This document shows, one piece after another, positions 1-5,132 of a DNA stretch of 5,132 bases (position 1 is the first letter of the stretch; each line of letters begins with the position of its first letter). The stretch comes from an uncultured Prevotellaceae bacterium (GTDB lineage Bacteria > Bacteroidota > Bacteroidia > Bacteroidales > Bacteroidaceae): positions 1 through 5,132 of the forward strand of contig CAMOSA010000155.1 of assembly GCA_946624335.1 (NCBI GenBank), written 5' to 3'. Under the pieces are notes generated by a model that was given only the letters and a program-made list of their open reading frames with translations, had not been told where the DNA came from and did not search any database. The position numbers and the translations under genes were made by a program.

Positions 1-399
1 CTTCTCGCGTACGTGTTGGGTATAGCCCACGGGGATGGTGGACTTGATGACCATGACGGCGTCCGGGTTGACGTCGAGCACCAGCGCTATGACTTCCTCG
101 ACATGTGTGGTGTCGAAATAGTTCTTCTTGGGGTCATAGTTGGTGGGTGCAGCTATGACGACGAAGTCGGCGTCGCGATAGGCTGAGGCTCCGTCGAGGG
201 TGGCAGTGAGCTGCAGCTGCTCTTCGGCGAGGTATCGCTCGATGTACTCGTCCTGTATGGGAGATATGCGGTCGTTGATCTTCTCGACCTTCTCGGGGAT
301 GACGTCGACGGCGGTCACGGGATGGTGCTGGGCGAGGAGCGTGGCAATGGAGAGCCCTACGTATCCGGTGCCGGCGACGGCGATTTTGATGTCTTGCAT
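1..399 (-). CDS. UDP-glucose/UDP-sugar 6-dehydrogenase, N-terminal part (runs off left edge)
   Basis: Reading leftward from the ATG at 399, 133 codons stay open to the window edge, so the C-terminal two thirds are missing here. The protein opens MQDIKIAVAGTGYVGLS, a Rossmann nucleotide-binding loop (G10, G12, G15) of the UDP-glucose/GDP-mannose dehydrogenase family. The acidic residue after the second strand follows at about residue 33 (TAVDVIPEK). Further family signatures are the AAPTNYD segment near residue 90 and KSTIPVGYT near residue 122. The family oxidises a UDP-sugar to the UDP-uronic acid with two NAD+, in the cytoplasm, for capsule, LPS or exopolysaccharide building. Many Bacteroidales genomes carry a very similar protein labelled nucleotide sugar dehydrogenase or UDP-glucose 6-dehydrogenase. 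The exact sugar substrate cannot be told from this half, so no symbol is given. The start is supported by the Rossmann strand beginning at residue 4 and by a good promoter 45 bases upstream. Confidence 0.93.
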   Translation of the reverse strand, partial: MQDIKIAVAGTGYVGLSIATLLAQHHPVTAVDVIPEKVEKINDRISPIQDEYIERYLAEEQLQLTATLDGASAYRDADFVVIAAPTNYDPKKNYFDTTHVEEVIALVLDVNPDAVMVIKSTIPVGYTQHVREK

Positions 400-579
400 A
401 GTGGATGTATCTTGTTGAGACGTTTCAACGTTCAATGTGGCGGCAAAGATACAAATAAGTATAAGAAGCGCAAAGTGAAAGTCAGAAAATTACGCCTTAA
501 TGAGCAAAAAAAGAGCTTTTATCGCGTCACCTTGTCGCCTCTCGGCGCCCTGTGTGCGTCCCCCATGAGCGTTTCGTCA
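400..579. other. Intergenic spacer between two leftward genes
   Basis: This stretch separates the stop of the phosphate transporter (580) from the start of the dehydrogenase (399). It holds the dehydrogenase promoter at 444-474. On the minus strand, downstream of the transporter stop, there is a weak 4-bp stem (CGCC/GGCG, 536-547) with a GAGA tetraloop. It is followed about 25 bases later by a run of seven T (505-511 on the other strand). The stem is too short and too far from the T run to be called a terminator. No convincing gene was found; a plus-strand open frame across it is the antisense of the two flanking genes. Confidence 0.6.
444..474 (-). promoter_or_regulatory. Bacteroidetes-type promoter of the UDP-sugar dehydrogenase
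   Basis: On the minus strand the sequence reads TTTG (474-471), a 19-base spacer, then TATCTTTG (451-444). This matches both halves of the Bacteroidetes vegetative promoter (TTTG, about 19-21 bases, TAnnTTTG). Transcription would begin near 437, giving an untranslated leader of about 38 bases before the ATG at 399. The match is seen directly; its activity is inferred. Confidence 0.75.
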
Positions 580-2265
580 CTATCTCGCCAGTCTAGCCTG
601 TACGACGTTGACGACATAGTCTCCCAGCTTCTCGCACTCACGTACGATGTCAGCGAACATCGTTCCTACGGCGTAGTCGTATGCCCTGTCGTTGACGTTC
701 TCCATGGCCGTGTCCTTCAGTTCGTCGCGCATCCTGTTGATCTGCTCTTCGATTCTGTAGGTCACTTCGATGTCATGGTCTCGCTTGTGCCCAGTCATGA
801 CGATGTTCATCTGCGTGAGTGCGTCGTCTGTGAGCTGCATCAGCGGTCTGAGCTGCTCGACGAGCTGTGGTGTGAGCGTTGGCTGTGAGTCATATTCATA
901 TCGTCGGTTCATCGTCCGTGCCAGGTTATAGCAGGCATCTCCGATGCTCTCCAGTTCGCCTATCTCGCTCATGATGCGTCGCACCTTCTCTTTTGTGACG
1001 TCGCTCAGGTGGTCCGTTCCGGCCTCCTCGAGGAATCGTGCTATCTCCGTCTCTGTACGGTCGGTGATGTCCTCCTGGTCGGCTATGGTCTCGTAGAGCC
1101 GTGCGAATCGCGTGCTGTCCTGCTCCTCGAGCAGCTGTCTTACGAGTCCGAACATCTGCTGTACCCGTCTTCCGAAATGTGCCGTCTCCTTCTGCGCCTG
1201 CAGTACGGCAATCTCAGGTGTCTTGACGAGGTTGGCCTGAATGTATCGCAGTCGGAACTCCTCCTTCTGTGCCTGTCGAGGCTCAGGCAGCATCCAGCAT
1301 ACGACGCGCTCCATCTGCGGTATCAAGCCGATCAGCAAGGCTGTGTTGGTCACGTTGAAACAAGTGTGGAAGGCGGCCAGAACGACGGGCAGCAGCGCCT
1401 CCTGCCCACCCACCTCAGGGTCATAGCCAACGAGGCGGCATACCATATTGACAAAGGGATAGAAGACGATCAGCACCCACGTGACGCCGAAGACGTTGAA
1501 CAGCAGGTGCGCCAGCGCCGCCCGTCGTGCCGGAATGCCTGCGCCGAGCGCCGCCAGGTTTGCCGTAGCCGTCGTGCCGATATTCTCTCCCATGACCAGT
1601 GCTATGCCCAGATAGATGGGCAGTACGCCCGTGGAGCACAGCAAGATCGTGATGGCCATGACAGCAGCTGATGACTGCACGATGCAGGTTATCAGTGTGC
1701 CTATGGCGAGGAAGGCGATGATGGTCCAGTAGCTTCCTGTGTCGAAGGAGGCGAAGAAGTCGACCACGTCCTTATTGTGCTCCAGGTCCAGTTCCTTCCC
1801 CGCGTTGCTGAGCATCACCAGCGCGAGGAACATGAAGGCGACGCCGTATAGGAAGTCGCCCACGAACCGGTGCCGCTTCTTATAGATCAGTATCATTCCG
1901 ACGAAGAAAGCCGGGAAGACGACGGCCGTGAGGTCCACGTTGTACCCGAGCGACATGATCCAGGCCGTCAGCGTCGTACCAATATTCGCTCCCATGATGA
2001 CCGATATTGCCTGCGCGAGTGTCAGTAGTCCCGCAGAGACGAATGAGACCGTCATGACCGTTGTCGCCGATGACGACTGCACGGCGCAAGTCACCAGTGT
2101 CCCTGTGAGCATTCCCGACAAACGGTTTGTAGTCATCCGTCCCAGGATATGTCTTAGTTGCGGCCCTGCCAATTTCTGCAGTGCCTCGCTCATGAGCCTC
2201 ATTCCGTAGATGAGTAATCCCAATGCGCCCAGTATCTTCAGCGCCGGTAACAAATAAGTTTCCAT
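580..2265 (-). CDS. Na+/phosphate cotransporter with PhoU-like C-terminal domain
   Basis: A complete 561-residue inner-membrane protein of the PNaS (NptA/YjbB-like) family, which couples inorganic phosphate movement to sodium. The membrane half (about residues 5-316) holds the two repeated family units. QSSSATT at 63-69 with GANIGTT at 92-98 forms the first, and QSSAA at 197-201 with GENIGTT at 226-232 forms the second; the QSS motifs of this family lie in the substrate path. After about residue 345 the chain is hydrophilic, helical and charged (for example GELESIGDACYNLAR and ADIVRECEKLGDYVVN), which is the pattern of PhoU-like helical bundles. The length fits the usual 550-600 residues of the Bacteroidales form. 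The ATG at 2265 places the first membrane helix directly at the N-terminus and lies downstream of a TAACTTTG box. It may import phosphate, or export it as proposed for E. coli YjbB; the sequence does not decide this. A dyad upstream may link it to phosphate control. Confidence 0.93.
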   Translation of the reverse strand: METYLLPALKILGALGLLIYGMRLMSEALQKLAGPQLRHILGRMTTNRLSGMLTGTLVTCAVQSSSATTVMTVSFVSAGLLTLAQAISVIMGANIGTTLTAWIMSLGYNVDLTAVVFPAFFVGMILIYKKRHRFVGDFLYGVAFMFLALVMLSNAGKELDLEHNKDVVDFFASFDTGSYWTIIAFLAIGTLITCIVQSSAAVMAITILLCSTGVLPIYLGIALVMGENIGTTATANLAALGAGIPARRAALAHLLFNVFGVTWVLIVFYPFVNMVCRLVGYDPEVGGQEALLPVVLAAFHTCFNVTNTALLIGLIPQMERVVCWMLPEPRQAQKEEFRLRYIQANLVKTPEIAVLQAQKETAHFGRRVQQMFGLVRQLLEEQDSTRFARLYETIADQEDITDRTETEIARFLEEAGTDHLSDVTKEKVRRIMSEIGELESIGDACYNLARTMNRRYEYDSQPTLTPQLVEQLRPLMQLTDDALTQMNIVMTGHKRDHDIEVTYRIEEQINRMRDELKDTAMENVNDRAYDYAVGTMFADIVRECEKLGDYVVNVVQARLAR

Positions 2266-2294
2266 TGTTCACATACGTTTTTTGTTTTGCGGTG

Positions 2295-2326
2295 CAAAGT
2301 TACCGAAAAAAGCTTGTCTATGCCAT
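2295..2326 (-). promoter_or_regulatory. Putative promoter of the Na+/phosphate cotransporter
   Basis: On the minus strand TAACTTTG lies at 2302-2295, a full match to the Bacteroidetes -7 box TAnnTTTG. Counting 20 bases upstream, the -33 position holds only ATGG (2326-2323), a weak match to TTTG. A weak -33 box would fit a promoter that needs an activator, which makes the dyad just upstream more interesting. The expected transcript start is near 2288, leaving a short leader of about 22 bases before the ATG at 2265. Confidence 0.6.
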
Positions 2327-2334
2327 CTTTCGTC

Positions 2335-2377
2335 ATTACAATTCTGTTACGTTGCAGGTTTGTAACCATATTGTAAT
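2335..2377. promoter_or_regulatory. Two-part dyad / 11-bp-spaced TTACAA repeats, candidate operator
   Basis: Two inverted repeats share one centre at 2356. The outer arms are ATTACAAT (2335-2342) and ATTGTAAT (2370-2377), both 8 bases and perfect. The inner arms are GTTAC (2346-2350) and GTAAC (2362-2366). On the minus strand, the transporter's strand, the first part reads TTACAA (2376-2371), five bases, TTACAA (2365-2360): two identical hexamers one helical turn apart. The site begins about 10 bases upstream of the transporter's -33 position. Direct hexamers 11 bp apart are the layout used by PhoB/PhoP-type response regulators, so control by phosphate is a reasonable guess. It could also act on the rightward promoter at 2446-2477. 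Confidence 0.45.
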
Positions 2378-2445
2378 AAACGTCGGTTGATGCCTGCCTG
2401 GATTGTTAAATAAAGTTATAAAGCCAAACTTTTATAGTAGTATGT

Positions 2446-2477
2446 ATTGCAAGGTAGTAATATTAAGCATACCTTTG
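2446..2477 (+). promoter_or_regulatory. Bacteroidetes-type promoter of the pspC-padR-pspC operon
   Basis: ATTG (2446-2449), a 20-base spacer and TACCTTTG (2470-2477) match the Bacteroidetes promoter layout, with a full match at the -7 box and three of four bases at the -33 box. Transcription should begin near 2484, giving a leader of about 80 bases before the ATG at 2564. No comparable TAnnTTTG box was seen in the gaps before padR or before the second pspC gene, so this is probably the promoter for all three genes. Confidence 0.7.
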
Positions 2478-2493
2478 CCCTCGCTTAAGCATA
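2463..2493. repeat. 9-bp direct repeat TTAAGCATA, 22 bp apart, around the operon promoter
   Basis: TTAAGCATA occurs at 2463-2471 and again at 2485-2493. The copies are spaced 22 bases start to start, about two helical turns. The first overlaps the -7 box and the second lies at the expected transcript start. The second copy is also part of an 8-bp palindrome (GCTTAAGC, 2483-2490). The position suits a repressor site, possibly for the PadR protein encoded downstream, but this is inference and chance is not excluded. Confidence 0.35.
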
Positions 2494-2563
2494 AGTGCTC
2501 ATGAAGCAGGGGACGCCCGCTTGCATGACAGCACCAAACGTAGAACAGAAAAAACAATTTATC

Positions 2564-2752
2564 ATGTCAAAAGAAAGACTAACCCGCTCAAGCAGCAACA
2601 AATGGTTGGCCGGTATCTGCGGCGGTATCGCCGAGTATTTCGGTTGGAATGCCGAAGCGCTGCGCCTTGTATGGCTGGTACTCACCATCGGCACCATGTT
2701 TTGTGGTGGCCTGCTCTATCTGATCCTATGGGTCATCATGCCACAAGAATAA
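2564..2752 (+). CDS. Small PspC-domain membrane protein (62 residues)
   Basis: This short protein is almost only a PspC domain. Its basic start (MSKERLTRSSSNKW) is followed by the signature LAGICGGIAEYFGW (about residues 15-28), which packs an amphipathic helix against the membrane. One or two hydrophobic segments follow (about 33-58), ending LWVIMPQE, a typical PspC C-terminus. PspC proteins sit in the inner membrane and act in the phage-shock or related envelope-stress responses, often with regulators encoded next to them. The ATG at 2564 was chosen because family members start just before this basic stretch. In-frame upstream starts at 2525 (ATG) and 2495 (GTG) would add 13 or more residues with no family resemblance. 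It is the first gene of the probable operon, 63 bases ahead of padR. Confidence 0.85.
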   Translation: MSKERLTRSSSNKWLAGICGGIAEYFGWNAEALRLVWLVLTIGTMFCGGLLYLILWVIMPQE

Positions 2753-2753
2753 G

Positions 2754-2784
2754 CCATTTACGGCGTATGACATATCGTAAATGG
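2754..2784 (+). repeat. Perfect 9-bp inverted repeat between pspC and padR
   Basis: CCATTTACG (2754-2762) pairs perfectly with CGTAAATGG (2776-2784) across a 13-base loop, starting two bases after the pspC stop codon. There is no T run after it (the next bases are TAAAACG), so it is not a standard terminator. It could be an RNA hairpin that stabilises or partly separates the pspC and padR messages, an operator, or a remnant of a small intergenic repeat. Confidence 0.6.
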
Positions 2785-2796
2785 TAAAACGTCAAA

Positions 2797-2824
2797 CATC
2801 AATCGTCACTCATCAATGGTCACT
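2797..2824 (+). repeat. Tandem 14-bp repeat spanning the padR start codon
   Basis: CATCAATCGTCACT (2797-2810) is followed with no gap by CATCAATGGTCACT (2811-2824), identical at 13 of 14 positions. The single difference, C to G, creates the ATG start codon of padR at 2816-2818. The first three codons of padR are therefore repeat-derived. Similar short ATCAATCGTCA-like strings are, from general knowledge, frequent between genes in this group. Confidence 0.7.
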
Positions 2825-3178
2825 GACAAAGACATAACGAATGCCAAATCCCAGATGCGCAAGGGAATGCTTGAGTATTGTATCCTCTTGCTGCTGAAAC
2901 GCCAGCCTGCCTACGCCTCCGACATCATACAACAGTTGAAGGACGCCGCGTTGCTGGTCGTCGAGGGCACGCTCTACCCGTTGCTGACGCGCCTGCGAAA
3001 AGACGGTCTGCTCGCGTACGAATGGCAGGAAAGCCCTCAGGGTCCTCCGCGCAAATACTACGAACTCACCGCCATGGGCCATAAGTTCCTCGACGAACTG
3101 GACCGCGCTTGGGGCGAGATCGAGCGGACGGTCACGCTGCTAAGACAGCAGCCGCTTCCCACACATAGTGAAGAATGA
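2816..3178 (+). CDS. PadR-family winged-helix transcriptional regulator
   Basis: A 120-residue DNA-binding protein. Its N-terminal half has the PadR winged-helix layout: MRKGMLEYCILLLLKRQPAY (helix 1, about residues 14-33), then the DIIQQL helix. The recognition region is EGTLYPLLTRLRKDGLL (about 50-66), and the wing ends in GPPRKYYELT (about 80-89). A C-terminal helix (about 92-113) would serve for dimer formation. The length is typical of the compact PadR subfamily. Bacteroidales genomes often place such a regulator next to PspC-domain genes; such PadR proteins usually repress their own operon until a ligand or signal releases them. The ATG at 2816 is the first in-frame start after an in-frame stop at 2768-2770. 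Homologues begin about a dozen residues before the QMRKGMLEYC motif, which agrees. It lies 63 bases after the small pspC gene and 57 bases before the large one. The inducing signal cannot be read from the sequence. Confidence 0.93.
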   Translation: MVTDKDITNAKSQMRKGMLEYCILLLLKRQPAYASDIIQQLKDAALLVVEGTLYPLLTRLRKDGLLAYEWQESPQGPPRKYYELTAMGHKFLDELDRAWGEIERTVTLLRQQPLPTHSEE

Positions 3179-3189
3179 AGAATGAATAA
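3169..3189 (+). repeat. Three 7-bp tandem units (TGAAGAA) over the padR stop codon
   Basis: TGAAGAA, TGAAGAA and TGAATAA follow each other exactly. The second unit supplies the TGA stop codon of padR (3176-3178). A change in unit number would alter the end of PadR by shifting the frame, although TGA or TAA stops lie close by. Short GAATGAAGAATGAA-like runs are common in gaps between genes of this group, so this is probably spacer repeat material that reached the gene end. Confidence 0.55.
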
Positions 3190-3235
3190 TAAAAGTTACA
3201 GCTGAGCCATTCTATCGAACCCAGCTTTAAGACCT

Positions 3236-5132
3236 ATGAAAAAGAATATCACCATCAACCTATGCGGTCGCCTCTTTGCCATCGACGAGGATGCCTATCA
3301 GATGCTCTCGACCTACCTGGAGTCGCTCCGCAAATATTTCCGCCAGCATGAGGGCGACGAAGAAATAGCCGACGATATCGAAGCGCGCATAGCCGAGCTC
3401 TTCGCCGAGCTGAAGCAGCAAGGCACGGAGGCTATAAATATAGAACACGTGCGCGAGGTCATCCAACGGATTGGACGACCGGAGGAGATGGAAGGGGAAG
3501 CCCCTTCTAAATCGCCCCAAGGGGGGACTTGCACTTCCGACGAGAGTCCCGAGGACATGAGCGCCTCCCCTCGAGGAGGACGGGAGGGGGCTTCTCCAAA
3601 GCGCCTCTATCGCAACCCCACAGACAAGAAAATGATGGGCGTGCTCTCGGGCTTCGCTGCCTACTTCGGCGGCGATGTCCTCTGGTGGCGATTGGGTTAT
3701 GCGGCCGTAGTGCTGCTGTCCTTCGCCGCCTCCAACTACAACTTTCTTTGGTTCGTACCTCATCGCTATCTCTACTTCCACGTCTACTTCTGGGGCATAG
3801 CCCTCATCGTGGCCTATATCCTTCTGGCCATCCTGATGCCCGTAGCCGAGACACCCGAGGACCTGCTCCGCATGAAAGGCAAGGAAGTGAACCCGCAGAA
3901 CCTGGCCGAAGAAGTGGCCAATAGCAGACCCACCTACTCTCAGCCTACCCCCGCCCCTTCCCCGGGGAGGGGAGACCAAACAGGAAGTGGGCAAGCTGTA
4001 AGGAACACCCCTCCCCAGGGAGGGGCTGGGGGTGGGCTGCCCCAATCAAGCCATCGTGGCCTCTCTGGTTGTATCGGTTGCATAGGCGGCTTCTTCACAG
4101 CCCTGTGGACAGTCTTCACTACCCTATTCCGCTGGACCATCTACGCTTTCGGTGGCTTCGTTGCAGGAATGAGTCTAGCGGGTATCATCACGCTTCTGGC
4201 CATCGCTTTGAACAACGAAGGATGGTTCGAAAAGAGCGGTGGGATTTGGGTCTCGCCCGAGTTTGCGGCCGTCGTCCCCGACCTCAAGGTGCCCTTCTGT
4301 ATCTTCGTCGTCGCGGCACTGCTGGTGCTGGCCATCACCGCCTACGCCATCATCCACAGTCTGCTGAATGAATTTCGGCAGATGCCTTCCATGCCCTACC
4401 GTCAGCGCATCGCCCTGCTGGTAACCTGGATCCTCGGACTCGTGGCCTGCGGCGCAGCCATCGGCTATGGCTTGCCCAAGTTCATCGACGCTGACGAGAA
4501 ATACAACAAGCGCCATTGGAAAGAGATCGACACAGAATTACGCCAGCACAACACCCACGACGGTATCTACGTCCAGCCCCACGAATGGAAATTCCTGCAG
4601 GAAGGCGGCTGGCATATCATCAATGCCGAGGGCTGCAACGACCGCTTCACGGCACAGGGTGAATATATGACTGGCGACCGCGATGTTCGCTACATCGATT
4701 GCTACGACGAACACCACCGCCAGCGCTTGCGCATCGAGCGTACTGACTCGCTTCAGCCGGGCACCTACCGCCTGACGTGTGTTGCCCGTGCCAACGGCAA
4801 CGGAGCTTGTTTCTATGCCATCGTGGGCAACCAGGAACCTCAGTTCGTAGAAATCCCCGCAACGGGCAATGAGGGCGGTGAGGTCTGGGAAGACGCTGAG
4901 ACCGAGCGCTACCTCACCCTCATGCGAGAGCGCCAACGAGCCGCACAACGCGGCGAAGAAGACTTCGCTGACGAAAACGTCAAGATACCTGAAAACATCC
5001 AGCAGATCCGACAGGCCAACCACGGCAAAGGCTTCGGATGGAACGAACTCACCATAACACCCATCCGCATTACTCAGCCTACCATCCTACGCTATGGAGT
5101 CAGCTCAGACCCCACCTTCACTGGTCGCACCT
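3236..5132 (+). CDS. Large multi-pass PspC-domain protein with extracytoplasmic domain (runs off right edge)
   Basis: From the ATG at 3236 the frame stays open for 632 codons to the window edge. The N-terminal domain (about 1-85) is acidic and helical. A PspC domain follows at about 123-202: RLYRNPTDKKMMGVLSGFAAYFG, then two hydrophobic segments near 150-165 and 183-201. A linker leads to more membrane segments at about 284-325 (one or two passes), 353-376 and 392-413. The loop at 378-391 carries several arginines and is likely cytoplasmic, which would put the C-terminus outside the cytoplasm. Residues about 415-632 look like a beta-sandwich: LQPGTYRLTCVARANGNG and GWNELTITPIRITQPTILRYGV resemble jelly-roll, carbohydrate-binding-like folds. 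The domain is cut off by the window. Residues 87-121 and 236-268 are encoded by palindromic repeat elements and form low-complexity Gly/Pro/Ser linkers. The likely role is sensing or protecting the envelope together with the small PspC and PadR; the exact function is unknown. Confidence 0.9.
   Translation, partial: MKKNITINLCGRLFAIDEDAYQMLSTYLESLRKYFRQHEGDEEIADDIEARIAELFAELKQQGTEAINIEHVREVIQRIGRPEEMEGEAPSKSPQGGTCTSDESPEDMSASPRGGREGASPKRLYRNPTDKKMMGVLSGFAAYFGGDVLWWRLGYAAVVLLSFAASNYNFLWFVPHRYLYFHVYFWGIALIVAYILLAILMPVAETPEDLLRMKGKEVNPQNLAEEVANSRPTYSQPTPAPSPGRGDQTGSGQAVRNTPPQGGAGGGLPQSSHRGLSGCIGCIGGFFTALWTVFTTLFRWTIYAFGGFVAGMSLAGIITLLAIALNNEGWFEKSGGIWVSPEFAAVVPDLKVPFCIFVVAALLVLAITAYAIIHSLLNEFRQMPSMPYRQRIALLVTWILGLVACGAAIGYGLPKFIDADEKYNKRHWKEIDTELRQHNTHDGIYVQPHEWKFLQEGGWHIINAEGCNDRFTAQGEYMTGDRDVRYIDCYDEHHRQRLRIERTDSLQPGTYRLTCVARANGNGACFYAIVGNQEPQFVEIPATGNEGGEVWEDAETERYLTLMRERQRAAQRGEEDFADENVKIPENIQQIRQANHGKGFGWNELTITPIRITQPTILRYGVSSDPTFTGRT
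3494..3597 (+). repeat. GC-rich palindromic (REPIN-like) element 1, read in frame
   Basis: The ends are inverted copies. GGGGAAGCCCCTTC (3494-3507) matches the reverse complement of 3584-3597 at 12 of 14 positions. Inside, each end has its own short palindrome: CCCCAAGGGG (3515-3524) on the left and CCTCGAGG (3569-3576) on the right. The middle is a spacer of about 40 bases. Two palindromic arms in opposite orientation around a spacer is the REPIN layout. Strings such as CCCCTTCTAAATC-CCCCAAGGGGGGACTT are, from general knowledge, recurrent intergenic repeats in Bacteroidetes. Here the element encodes residues 87-121 of the large PspC protein, between its N-terminal domain and its PspC domain. 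Exact borders are uncertain by several bases. Confidence 0.7.
3941..4039 (+). repeat. GC-rich palindromic (REPIN-like) element 2, read in frame
   Basis: The left arm (3941-3972) and the reverse complement of the right arm (4008-4039) agree over about 32 bases. Both run CAGCC-n-ACCCCC, a C-rich stretch with one shifted base, then GGGGAGGGG. Each arm is itself a hairpin (C-rich then G-rich halves, as in CCCCGGGG at 3960-3967). The two arms flank a 35-base spacer. The whole is 99 bases, exactly 33 codons, so the frame is kept; it encodes residues 236-268, a Gly/Pro-rich linker between membrane segments. AGG and GGG codons cluster here, unlike the rest of the gene. It differs in sequence from element 1. 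Confidence 0.75.

Noticed and set aside
499..547. Possible terminator after the transporter (GAGA-loop hairpin and T run on the minus strand)
   Set aside because: The stem is only 4 bp and the T run lies about 25 bases away, so the usual hairpin-plus-T-tract geometry is not met.
322..888. Open plus-strand frame of 188 codons across the 400-579 spacer
   Set aside because: Both ends are antisense to recognisable genes (sugar dehydrogenase and phosphate transporter). The part unique to the spacer contains the dehydrogenase promoter and shows no protein family features.
1009..1671. Open plus-strand frame of 220 codons inside the transporter gene
   Set aside because: It is the antisense shadow of the transporter, with no recognisable domains and a high share of Arg, Gln, Leu and Cys as expected from a shadow frame.
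2412..2436. Overlapping AT-rich inverted repeats (AAAGTT/AACTTT and TATAAA/TTTATA) upstream of the operon promoter
   Set aside because: The arms are only 6 bp in a very AT-rich stretch and the two versions compete with each other, so they are likely to occur by chance.
2495..2563. N-terminal extension of the small PspC protein from a GTG at 2495 or ATG at 2525
   Set aside because: The added residues do not resemble PspC N-termini, and the GTG lies almost at the predicted transcript start. The ATG at 2564 fits the family length.
3260..4045. Open minus-strand frame of 261 codons opposite the large pspC gene, starting in the GC-rich palindromic element
   Set aside because: It is antisense to a well-supported gene with clear PspC homology. 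Its N-terminus (MGQPTPSPSLGRG...) is simply the reverse reading of the repeat element, a common source of false hypothetical proteins in this group.

Overview
The window looks like chromosomal DNA of a Bacteroidales bacterium, most likely a Prevotella/Bacteroides relative. The proteins read like Bacteroidales family members. Three of the gene starts are preceded by the Bacteroidetes promoter pattern (a -7 box TAnnTTTG, with a TTTG-like -33 box about 19-20 bases upstream in two cases). Shine-Dalgarno sequences are absent, as is usual in this group. The base composition is moderately GC-rich in genes, and the spacers are AT-rich.

Layout: (1) 1-399, minus strand: the N-terminal 133 codons of a UDP-glucose/UDP-sugar dehydrogenase, running off the left edge, with a near-perfect promoter at 444-474. 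(2) 400-579: a spacer holding that promoter and no gene. (3) 580-2265, minus strand: a complete 561-residue Na+/phosphate cotransporter of the NptA/PNaS type with a PhoU-like C-terminal half. (4) 2266-2563: a divergent spacer holding the transporter promoter, the promoter of the rightward operon, and a striking dyad at 2335-2377. On the transporter's strand this dyad reads TTACAA-N5-TTACAA, a plausible site for a phosphate-responsive regulator. (5) 2564-5132, plus strand: an apparent operon of a 62-residue PspC-domain membrane protein, a PadR-family winged-helix repressor, and a large multi-pass PspC-domain protein with a predicted extracytoplasmic beta-sandwich, which runs off the right edge.

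The rightward operon looks like a self-regulated envelope-stress or envelope-sensing module: two PspC membrane proteins with a PadR repressor between them. The large PspC gene has taken up two different GC-rich palindromic repeat elements (3494-3597 and 3941-4039). Both are read in frame and both fall in soluble linkers between domains. They resemble the REP/REPIN-like elements normally found between genes. Short tandem repeats at the padR start and stop codons, and a hairpin between pspC and padR, add to the repeat-rich character of this operon.

I see no complete mobile element, RNA gene or CRISPR array. The strongest candidates for something undescribed are the in-frame palindromic insertions and the TTACAA operator-like dyad next to the phosphate transporter.
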